In this document: in pieces, positions 7,514 to 13,290 of the stretch
Layout: every line of letters starts with the position of its first letter
How positions within the stretch are numbered: the first letter of the stretch is position 1
Assembly: GCA_038746265.1 (NCBI GenBank)
Contig: JBCDKU010000039.1
Span: 1 to 25,695 of the forward strand
Reading direction: 5' to 3'
DNA from: JBCBKP01 sp038746265
GTDB taxonomy: Bacteria > Planctomycetota > Phycisphaerae > Phycisphaerales > UBA1924
DNA length: 25,695 bases
Position numbers and translations under genes: made by a program
The notes under the pieces: generated by a model
The model's database searches: none
The model's input: only the letters and a program-made list of their open reading frames with translations
Told to the model about the DNA's origin: nothing

Positions 7514-8488
7514 ATGTCCACCGCATCGCCGACGCAGACCGTCTCCACGCTGATCTCGGGGCTCATCGACTACGCCGGGCTCTTCCCGCCCGCGAAGCTG
7601 CCGATGGCAGACGCCGTCGCCGAGTACCACCGCCGGCTCGTCTCCGAGGACCATGCCGCGCTCGGCTCGTTCATCTGCGCCGCCTCGCGGCTCGAAGAGC
7701 TGACCGAGCACGGGCGCGTGCTCATGCCCGGCACGTACGCGACCAGCGGCTACCGCGAGATGGCGGGCCCCGGCATGGGCGAGCCCTGGTCGGTCTCGGT
7801 CGTTGTCGATATCGACCTGAGCGACGCCATCGACGCGATCGACGCCTTCAACGAGCGGCACGCCAGCGAAGACCAGGGACTCGCGAGCATCCGGGCCCTT
7901 GAGGTCAGGATGCCTACACCCGCGTTCGTGGACGACGCGCTCGAGGTCATCCCCTCCGACATCAGGCCCTTCTTCGAGATCCCGCAGGAACTCGTCCTCA
8001 AGAACGAGGACCCCCGCGGCTACGTCGCGGCGCTCGCAGGGAACGACGGATGCTGCAGCAAGATCCGCTGCGGTGGCGTCAAGCCCGAGCTGATCCCGCC
8101 CGCCGAGGCAATCGCCCGCTTCATCGTCGCCTGCGACGCCGCCCACGTGCCCTTCAAAGCGACCGCGGGCCTGCACCACCCGATCCGAGCCGCGCAGCCC
8201 CTGACCTACGACGACAATCCGCCACACGCCATGATGCACGGGTTCGTGAACGTCTTCGTCGCCGCTGCGATGGTGAAGGCGCGGCTCGCCGACGAGAGCC
8301 GCTGCGTCGAGATCCTGCTGGAGACCGACCCGAAGGCGTTCGGCTTCACGAACGACGCCGTGACGTGGCGCGACGTGACGCTCCCGCTGATCGAGCTGGC
8401 GAAGGGCCGCGAGCGGTTCGCGCTGGGCTACGGCAGCTGCAGCTTCGCGGAGCCGATGGATGATCTGCGGAAGTTGGGGTTGTTGTAG
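7514..8488 (+). CDS. Uncharacterised conserved protein with IDYAGLFPPA and FKATAGLHH motifs
   Basis: 324 residues with no signal peptide or membrane segment. I recognise a recurrent but unnamed bacterial family from its motifs: IDYAGLFPPA at 18-27, KIRCGG at 183-188, VPFKATAGLHHP at 212-223, MHGFVNVF at 241-248 and a C-terminal GYGSCSFxEPxxDL at 305-318. Conserved charged and polar residues at strand ends (K183, R185, K215, H221, H222, H242), alternating with hydrophobic strands, suggest a TIM-barrel-like enzyme; this fold is an inference. It is followed on the same strand by fumarylacetoacetase, with the DUF559 element between. Before that insertion the two genes would have been about 104 bases apart, so a shared role in fumarylacetoacetate or aromatic-acid breakdown is plausible but unproven. 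Confidence 0.8.
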   Translation: MSTASPTQTVSTLISGLIDYAGLFPPAKLPMADAVAEYHRRLVSEDHAALGSFICAASRLEELTEHGRVLMPGTYATSGYREMAGPGMGEPWSVSVVVDIDLSDAIDAIDAFNERHASEDQGLASIRALEVRMPTPAFVDDALEVIPSDIRPFFEIPQELVLKNEDPRGYVAALAGNDGCCSKIRCGGVKPELIPPAEAIARFIVACDAAHVPFKATAGLHHPIRAAQPLTYDDNPPHAMMHGFVNVFVAAAMVKARLADESRCVEILLETDPKAFGFTNDAVTWRDVTLPLIELAKGRERFALGYGSCSFAEPMDDLRKLGLL

Positions 8489-8509
8489 AACGTGGCGTCC
8501 TCATCGCGG

Positions 8510-8530
8510 CCCTCTCCCATGTGGAGAGGG
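8510..8530 (+). repeat. Solo CCCTCTCC/GGAGAGGG palindrome
   Basis: An 8-bp stem, CCCTCTCC (8510-8517) and GGAGAGGG (8523-8530), with a five-base loop, 22 bases after the stop of the gene at 7514. It shares the hairpin core of the repeats at 8585 and 9045, in the same orientation as the right-hand copy, but lacks the GTGAGGGCTCCCCAC arm. It could act as a transcription stop for the upstream gene, although no T-run follows, or be a remnant of an earlier insertion. Confidence 0.75.
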
Positions 8531-8550
8531 AGAAGCGCATCCGCATTCGT

Positions 8551-8556
8551 TAGTCT
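8551..8556 (+). promoter_or_regulatory. Candidate -10 hexamer TAGTCT for the DUF559 ORF
   Basis: TAGTCT ends six bases before the ATG at 8563. It lies outside the left inverted repeat, so the inserted gene would use a host promoter and start codon. Confidence 0.35.
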
Positions 8557-8562
8557 TCGGGC

Positions 8563-9012
8563 ATGCACCGCGAGCGTAAAGCGACCCTGCCCTCTCCCTC
8601 TGGGAGAGGGCAGGGTGAGGGCTCCCCACCCTCCCACTCCTCCTTTGCTCTGACTTCACCAACCACTCGAGCCCGCGACCTCCGCACTTCCTCTACACCG
8701 CCTGAACGCCTCCTCTGGAAACACCTCCGCAATCGGCGCTTGAAGGGCTTCAAGTTCCGCCGCCAGCATCCGATCGGCGCGTACGTCCTCGACTTCTACT
8801 GCCACGAAGCAACGCTCTGCGTGGAAGTTGACGGCCAATACCACGCTACCCGGCGTGAGCTTGACGCGCGGCGAGATCTGTTCCTGCAAGGCGAAGGGAT
8901 CAGCACGCTCCGATTCACGGCGGGACTCGTCTCGCGTGAGATCGACGCGGTTTGTGCGACAATTCTGCGTGCTGCACGCGAACGGACCGCGGACGGCGTG
9001 ACGCGAGGATGA
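8563..9012 (+). CDS. DUF559 protein (Vsr/PD-(D/E)XK-like endonuclease fold)
   Basis: 149 residues. Residues about 38-135 form a standard DUF559 domain: TPPERLLWKHLRNRR near 45-59, FRRQHPIGAYVLDFYC at 65-80, then VEVDGQYH at 87-94 and a conserved QGxGISTLRF near 109-118. D77, E88 and D90 fit the metal-binding acids of the PD-(D/E)XK superfamily, to which I recall DUF559 belongs. Family members are very common but their cellular role is not settled. The first ~22 residues (LPSPSGRGQGEG region) are the translation of the left inverted repeat, and the ATG lies in flanking host DNA. There is no other in-frame ATG before the domain. Codon third positions look less GC-rich than in the neighbours, consistent with transfer. 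Confidence 0.85.
   Translation: MHRERKATLPSPSGRGQGEGSPPSHSSFALTSPTTRARDLRTSSTPPERLLWKHLRNRRLKGFKFRRQHPIGAYVLDFYCHEATLCVEVDGQYHATRRELDARRDLFLQGEGISTLRFTAGLVSREIDAVCATILRAARERTADGVTRG
8585..8629 (+). repeat. Left inverted repeat of the DUF559 cassette
   Basis: Contains a perfect 14-bp stem (8585-8598 with 8602-8615) around a TCT loop, followed by the arm GTGAGGGCTCCCCAC with the initial G shared. It lies inside the 5' part of the DUF559 frame and supplies its LPSPSGRGQGEGSP residues. Confidence 0.9.
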
Positions 9013-9024
9013 AAGAGAGGTAGT

Positions 9025-9068
9025 GTGGGGAGCCCTCACCCCGGCCCTCTCCCAGAGGGAGAGGGAGG
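9025..9068 (-). repeat. Right inverted repeat of the DUF559 cassette
   Basis: Reverse complement of the left repeat over ~39 bases with two differences. The hairpin here has a 9-bp stem, CCCTCTCCC (9045-9053) and GGGAGAGGG (9057-9065), around AGA. Its purine-rich outer end adjoins the 5' region of the fumarylacetoacetase gene and may contribute to its ribosome binding site. Confidence 0.9.
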
Positions 9069-9086
9069 AAGAAAGCGAGCCACACC

Positions 9087-10481
9087 ATGCCCTACGAGAT
9101 CGACGAGACCCACGACCCGAGCCTCGAGAGCTGGGTCGAATCCGCCAACGACCCGGAGACGGACTTTCCGATTCAGAACCTGCCGTTCGTGGCGTTCCAC
9201 CCGGGCGACAACGATCCGGACGAGACGTTCGGCGTTCGAATCGGCGATTCGTTGCTCGATCTGCAGGAGTGCTACGCGGCGGGCCTGCTCGATGACCTCA
9301 AGAAGCAAACCGCGCACCCTATCAATTTCGTATTTCGCCCGGGGGGAGACATGGCTGCCCTCTGCGAGGCAAGCCGCGACGAATTGACCGCGATTCGGCG
9401 TGCTGTATCGGCACTGCTTGCGGATCGAGCCGGAGAGCTCGGGACAAGCGACGAACTTCGGGCACGCTGCCTGATGCCGGTCCAGTCAAGCACGCCCCTC
9501 CGCTACACCGAGATCGGTGACTACACCGACTTCTACGCCTCCATCCATCACGCCACCAACGTCGGCTCGATGTTCCGGCCCGACAACCCGCTGCTGCCCA
9601 ACTACCCCTGGATCCCCGTCGGGTATCACGGCCGGGCGTCGTCGGTCGTGCCCTCCGGGACCGCGATCCGTCGGCCCGTCGGGCAGCAGGCGCCGGCCGA
9701 GGACGGCGGCACACCCTCGTTCGGGCCCTCGAAGCTGCTCGATTACGAGCTTGAGATGGGCATCGTCATCGGGCGCGGCAACGAGCTGGGCGAGCCGATC
9801 TCGATCGACAACGCCGAGGACCACATCCTCGGCATGTGCCTGCTCAACGACTGGTCGGCACGCGACCTGCAGAAGTGGGAGTACGTCCCGCTCGGGCCCT
9901 TCCTCGCCAAGTCGTTCGCCTCGACAGTCTCGCCCTACATCGTGACGATGGAGGCCCTCGCGCCCTTCCGCGTGCCCGCCTACGAGCGAGGAGACAACCT
10001 GCCGCAGCCGCTGCCCCACCTCGACAGCGACCACAACCGTGCGCACGGGGCGGTCGATGTCACGCTCGAGGTGTACCTCTCCTCGCAGCGCATGCGCGAC
10101 GAGAAGATCGAGCCCATGCGGATCTCGACGGGCTCCTACCGGCACATGCTGTGGACGCCCGCGCAGATGGTCACGCACCACACATCCAACGGCTGCAACC
10201 TCCAGCCGGGCGACCTGCTCGGCTCGGGCACGGTCTCGGGCCCGAAGCGCGAGAACCGCGGGTGCCTGCTGGAACTCACCTGGGACGGTGACCCGTGGGC
10301 CGAGCCGCCCGTCATGAAGCCGGGCACGGAGCGCACGCCGATCGTCCTCCCGACGGGTGAGGAACGCAAGTTCCTCGCCGACGGCGACGAGGTAATCCTG
10401 AAGGGGTTCTGCGAACGCGAGGGCTACCGCCGCATCGGGTTCGGCGAGTGCCGCGGCATCATCACGCCCGCGAGGGCGTGA
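9087..10481 (+). CDS. fahA: Fumarylacetoacetase (fumarylacetoacetate hydrolase)
   Basis: 464-residue cytosolic enzyme that cleaves fumarylacetoacetate to fumarate and acetoacetate, the last step of tyrosine/homogentisate degradation. The known active-site and metal residues of the mammalian enzyme all appear at a constant offset of +22: D148 (YTDFYAS), H155 (general base), E221 and E223 (YELEMG) and D255 (NDWSARD). The N-terminal SH3-like domain (about 30-140) and the C-terminal beta-rich domain, ending in a GYRRIGFGECRG motif, are both complete. GAGGAAG about 14 bases upstream, partly from the adjoining repeat, is the only ribosome-binding candidate. Homogentisate dioxygenase and maleylacetoacetate isomerase are not in the window. 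The stop lies six bases from the convergent PilZ gene. Confidence 0.96.
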   Translation: MPYEIDETHDPSLESWVESANDPETDFPIQNLPFVAFHPGDNDPDETFGVRIGDSLLDLQECYAAGLLDDLKKQTAHPINFVFRPGGDMAALCEASRDELTAIRRAVSALLADRAGELGTSDELRARCLMPVQSSTPLRYTEIGDYTDFYASIHHATNVGSMFRPDNPLLPNYPWIPVGYHGRASSVVPSGTAIRRPVGQQAPAEDGGTPSFGPSKLLDYELEMGIVIGRGNELGEPISIDNAEDHILGMCLLNDWSARDLQKWEYVPLGPFLAKSFASTVSPYIVTMEALAPFRVPAYERGDNLPQPLPHLDSDHNRAHGAVDVTLEVYLSSQRMRDEKIEPMRISTGSYRHMLWTPAQMVTHHTSNGCNLQPGDLLGSGTVSGPKRENRGCLLELTWDGDPWAEPPVMKPGTERTPIVLPTGEERKFLADGDEVILKGFCEREGYRRIGFGECRGIITPARA

Positions 10482-10487
10482 CCGCGG

Positions 10488-10871
10488 TCAGGCCGCCTCG
10501 GCCTCGCTTGACTCATCGGGCTGACCGGGAGCGATCGCCGAGTCCTTGGCGCGCTTGACGAGATCGCTCAGGTTGAGCTGCGTCTTGGGCGTGACGAAAC
10601 GCACGCCGACTGAGTTCCAGTTGTTGCTGAGCTTACCGACGTGGCGGACCTGCCCCGCAAGCACCAGCGGCTCGTCGTCATGGCGCTCGAACTCGAACAG
10701 GATGATCGCGTTGTGCGGCGGGTCGAACGGCGTGCGCACCGAGAGGCCGCCGAACGAGACGTCCTTGGCGCGCACGTACACCCCGTGGACCGGCTCAAGG
10801 TCGTCATCGAGCAGGCAGGCGAAGGCCTGGCTCGAGAGTCCGTGTCGTGCGAAGGCGCGCTTTTGGCTCAT
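10488..10871 (-). CDS. PilZ-domain protein, likely c-di-GMP binding
   Basis: 127 residues from the ATG at 10871. It has both halves of the c-di-GMP site: R5xxxR9 at the N-terminus (KRAFARHG) and DxSxxG at 37-42 (DVSFGG), followed by the beta-barrel strands ending in SVGVRFV at 87-93. The tail (about 105-127) is acidic and probably disordered. A stand-alone PilZ domain usually acts as an adaptor that changes partner activity when c-di-GMP binds, for example in motility or polysaccharide export. GGAGA lies about 8 bases upstream. The frame is open to 11000, but that extension overlaps the FIST gene and places the RxxxR motif too far from the N-terminus. It lies 77 bases downstream of the FIST gene and probably shares its transcript. 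Confidence 0.9.
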   Translation of the reverse strand: MSQKRAFARHGLSSQAFACLLDDDLEPVHGVYVRAKDVSFGGLSVRTPFDPPHNAIILFEFERHDDEPLVLAGQVRHVGKLSNNWNSVGVRFVTPKTQLNLSDLVKRAKDSAIAPGQPDESSEAEAA

Positions 10872-10948
10872 GGCTGCCGTCTCCGATCGCATCCCGCCCG
10901 CCGGGACGTCCACGTCGGGAATCGGCCCGAATCGGACGCGTCTGAAGC

Positions 10949-12295
10949 TCAGCCGCCCGGAGTTTCCGCGGAGGACGCCGGTCGGAACAGCCCGAGGCAC
11001 GCTGTGTGACCGTGAAGATGGCTCTCCCCCGAAACAGGGCCTATCTCGCCGGCCGCGAACATCCCCGCTAGGGGCACCGCCGCCGGCACGCCCGGCTCGA
11101 TGTTCTCGCCGGGTTTGGCGGCCTGAGCACCATCGGATGACTTCGAGAACGCCCGCTGGATCGCCCGCGCGTCGTGGCTGTGCGATTCGAAAAGCCGCGA
11201 GCCTCGACCGTTGCAGTTGATCAGGAGGCCGCCCGCGGGCGCGCCGTGGAGCTGCTGGCCGTCGAGCAGAAGCTCGAGGTCCTCGGTCGCGGTCGTCGCG
11301 TCGCGGATCTGGAGCTGGACGGTCCTGCCGGGCCGGATCGTGTCGCCGATCGCGACCGAGCCCGACTGCTCGTCGGCCCCGACAATCTGACGGATCAGGA
11401 AGTCACCGCGCCCGAGGTGTTCCTTGTACTCATCGACCGCGGATCCGAGGAATAGACCCTGCCCAATGAGCTGGCGGTCTTCCTTGGGTAGTTCGTTGAC
11501 GAGATCCTGCACGACCTTGAGCGCCGGCTTGCCGCCGAGCTGCATGAGCAGGTTGCCCTTGGACTTGGTGATAACCATCTTCGGGCCGATCGGACGGCAG
11601 CCCTGGCTAACGATCGTATCGAAGCGGAAGTCGCCGCCGATCGTGAGGCCGATGAACCCGTGGCGTGTCGCATGCTGATCGACGACCAACACGTTCTGTC
11701 CCGGGCGGGTCGCCGCGGAGGGCACGCCGCCGATCACCGGGACGACCTTGCCGCCGTGGCGCTGGGCGGCTTTGCGCGTCACACGGCTTGCGGCCGTGAC
11801 CAGCCCCGACACCGGCACGCTGAACGGATCCGGGAAGATCAGCACCGCGCGGGCAGTCTCGTCGAGGCCCATCGACGCGATCGTGCGTTCGTCGGCCGCC
11901 TCGTCCTCGTCGGGTGAGAGCGTAAGTGTGTCGTGGGTGTACGCCGTGCAGCGCGCGCCCGGCAGGCGTCCGGCGAGCACGGCAACGCCCGGAAGACCCT
12001 CGACTTCTTCTGCGCCGGCGACAACCGCCTCGGCGGAGACCGCGAGCGTGTGCCGGGGCTCGACGAGCCGTGTGAGCCGCGAGGTGATCGAGGGCGTGCT
12101 CGACGCGAGCGGGCGCGAGACGAACGCGAGCATGATGTCGGGCTCGGGCCCCGGTCCGAGGGTGTCGCGCACCTGCTGCGCGGCCATCTCGGCGGCTTCG
12201 TCCGGGTCGGCGGCGCGTCCCAGCCCCCAGCCGAAGCCGAGGGCGTCGAGAGATGGATCGGCTGCGTCCTGAGCGGGCTCGGTCGGTCCAGTCAT
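10949..12295 (-). CDS. FIST-domain sensory protein (FIST N and C domains)
   Basis: 448-residue cytoplasmic protein with the FIST N- and C-terminal domains, which are proposed to bind small ligands in signal transduction. Recognisable parts are the N-terminal GFGWGLG...DPDEAAEMAAQQV start, the MLAFVSRP strand, the GLTIGGDFRFDTIVSQGCRPIG junction between the domains at about 240, and the C-terminal AGGLLINCNGRGS, AGMFAAGEIGPV and HLHGHTACLGLF motifs. No kinase, cyclase or receptor domain is fused, so its output must be through partners; the downstream PilZ protein is an obvious candidate. The start is the ATG at 12295, seven bases after TACAGT and without a Shine-Dalgarno; the open frame runs 33 codons further upstream into the preceding gene. 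No homologous partner kinase is nearby. Confidence 0.92.
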   Translation of the reverse strand: MTGPTEPAQDAADPSLDALGFGWGLGRAADPDEAAEMAAQQVRDTLGPGPEPDIMLAFVSRPLASSTPSITSRLTRLVEPRHTLAVSAEAVVAGAEEVEGLPGVAVLAGRLPGARCTAYTHDTLTLSPDEDEAADERTIASMGLDETARAVLIFPDPFSVPVSGLVTAASRVTRKAAQRHGGKVVPVIGGVPSAATRPGQNVLVVDQHATRHGFIGLTIGGDFRFDTIVSQGCRPIGPKMVITKSKGNLLMQLGGKPALKVVQDLVNELPKEDRQLIGQGLFLGSAVDEYKEHLGRGDFLIRQIVGADEQSGSVAIGDTIRPGRTVQLQIRDATTATEDLELLLDGQQLHGAPAGGLLINCNGRGSRLFESHSHDARAIQRAFSKSSDGAQAAKPGENIEPGVPAAVPLAGMFAAGEIGPVSGESHLHGHTACLGLFRPASSAETPGG

Positions 12296-12302
12296 GCCCG
12301 CG

Positions 12303-12308
12303 ACTGTA
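12303..12308 (-). promoter_or_regulatory. Candidate -10 hexamer TACAGT for the FIST gene
   Basis: TACAGT on the minus strand ends seven bases before the ATG at 12295 and lies in the 34-base gap after the upstream small gene, indicating a leaderless start. Confidence 0.5.
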
Positions 12309-12329
12309 GAGCCGCGGGACGGCTCGGGA

Positions 12330-12638
12330 TCACGCCAGCGTGGGCTTGGTCGCGGGACGGACCACGATCTCGGCGTCGCGGGCGGCACCGACAATACGAA
12401 GCCGCGGCGGCGTGCCCGCGGGCCGTGCAGCCCGGGGCAGGGCCTCGATCTCGCCCGCCGCAGCGGGGCGATCGGTCCGGGTCAGGGCGTCGAACAGACG
12501 CTCGGTCACGGCATCGGTCGCGATCTCGGACGCCCGGCGTCCACGCCCGCGCAGCGCATTGGCGAAAGCAGCGGACTCCGAGAGCCGCCGATCGGAGGTG
12601 AGGTCGCGGAGGAGGTCATTTGCGGGCGGGTTCGGCAT
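12330..12638 (-). CDS. Small hypothetical protein upstream of the FIST gene
   Basis: 102 residues from the ATG at 12638. I do not recognise it. The N-terminal half is predicted helical and charged (LLRDLTSDRRLSES, RGRRASEIATDAVTERLF); the second half is Pro/Ala/Arg-rich with a possible short strand pair (PRLRIVGAARDAEIVVRP). There is no signal peptide or membrane segment. Codon third positions are strongly G/C as in real genes here, which supports coding. AGAAAGG lies nine bases before this ATG and a TACGTT -10 candidate 29 bases upstream. Other starts in frame are the ATG at 12680 and a TTG at 12698. It may be co-transcribed with the FIST and PilZ genes. Confidence 0.6.
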   Translation of the reverse strand: MPNPPANDLLRDLTSDRRLSESAAFANALRGRGRRASEIATDAVTERLFDALTRTDRPAAAGEIEALPRAARPAGTPPRLRIVGAARDAEIVVRPATKPTLA

Positions 12639-12666
12639 CGACTCGGACCTTTCTGACACGGCGGTG

Positions 12667-12672
12667 AACGTA
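12667..12672 (-). promoter_or_regulatory. Candidate -10 hexamer TACGTT for the 102-residue gene
   Basis: Minus-strand TACGTT would give a ~22-base leader containing AGAAAGG before the ATG at 12638. Confidence 0.35.
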
Positions 12673-12699
12673 TCGGCCATCAGGTCATCATGCGACAAC

Positions 12700-12705
12700 T
12701 ATGCT
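12700..12705 (+). promoter_or_regulatory. Candidate -10 hexamer TATGCT for the membrane-protein gene
   Basis: TATGCT 42 bases before the ATG at 12748 would give a ~36-base leader carrying the AAGGG ribosome-binding candidate. Confidence 0.35.
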
Positions 12706-12747
12706 CGCCTGTCATTCGGTTCTTCAAGAAATGCGAAGGGACGCGGC

Positions 12748-13284
12748 ATGATCGGACGGGTTGTAGGGGTGATGATCACATACGCCCTCTTTATGGTGGG
12801 CGGCGGGTTGACAGCGTTCCTTTTGGCTCCCAGTAAGGGTGCCGCGACCACGGCGCTCGCGATACCGTCCGCGGTGGCGGTCCTGATGGGCGCCTGCGCG
12901 TTCCTCGCGTCGCGGATGCCCTCGAGCAGGACGCTCGGCATGATCGGCGTCCACGTCGGGCTCGTGCTGCCGCTGCTCGTGTCGTTCGGTGTCGGGATGC
13001 GCGCCTTCAAGGCATGGGGCGGCGTCTCGGAGTACACGGCCCAGCAGTCGGCGTACGCCGAGACCGAGCCGCAGCCGGACAGCTTCGAGGCCTACCTCGA
13101 AGAGAACGAACTCACCGACTCGGTCCCGGACCACGACACCACCTACCTCGCGGCGATCCTCTCAACGCTGGCGGCCGCGAGCGTGCTCGCGTTCGTGGTG
13201 ATGCTGCTGATGCGTCCGAAGCCCGCAGACCGAGATGCGGATCGTGGTGCGGACGCTGCTCCGGCGGCCGACGCGTCCGAGTGA
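12748..13284 (+). CDS. Small integral membrane protein, four predicted TM segments
   Basis: 178 residues. Four hydrophobic segments are visible at about 6-27, 34-54, 62-84 and 135-157. An acidic, Glu/Tyr-rich loop of ~50 residues (about 90-134) lies between TM3 and TM4, and the tail is polar, Asp/Ala-rich and probably disordered. The glycine-rich first three helices are weakly reminiscent of TMEM14-type proteins, but I cannot confirm this. The ATG at 12748 has AAGGG about 8 bases upstream; the open frame extends to 12340 but upstream it is only the antisense of the 102-residue gene. It ends six bases from the convergent SH3-like gene. Function unknown. Confidence 0.75.
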   Translation: MIGRVVGVMITYALFMVGGGLTAFLLAPSKGAATTALAIPSAVAVLMGACAFLASRMPSSRTLGMIGVHVGLVLPLLVSFGVGMRAFKAWGGVSEYTAQQSAYAETEPQPDSFEAYLEENELTDSVPDHDTTYLAAILSTLAAASVLAFVVMLLMRPKPADRDADRGADAAPAADASE

Positions 13285-13290
13285 TGAGGC

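Larger units (their letters stand above)
8585..9071 (+). mobile_element. Putative DUF559 cassette bounded by inverted palindromic repeats and a 7-bp direct repeat
   Basis: A 487-base segment carries only the DUF559 domain. Its ends are inverted copies of a ~39-base sequence (8592-8629 and 9025-9063) that differ by one substitution and one indel; each begins in a hairpin and has a GTGAGGGCTCCCCAC arm pointing inward. AAAGCGA occurs immediately outside both ends (8578-8584 and 9072-9078), which looks like a target-site duplication. There is no transposase. Removing the segment would restore an ordinary gap between the gene at 7514 and fumarylacetoacetase. The mobile nature is inferred from this architecture alone. 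Confidence 0.6.

Noticed and set aside
8585..9071. Insertion sequence with transposase
   Set aside because: The only frame is DUF559; there is no DDE, HUH or serine/tyrosine recombinase motif. It is kept as a putative non-autonomous or unconventional element instead.
9023..9387. Small plus-strand ORFs starting in the right palindrome
   Set aside because: They are translations of the repeat followed by out-of-frame fumarylacetoacetase sequence.
10872..11000. N-terminal extension of the PilZ protein
   Set aside because: It overlaps the end of the FIST gene; the ATG at 10871 has GGAGA upstream and gives the RxxxR motif its usual place at the N-terminus.
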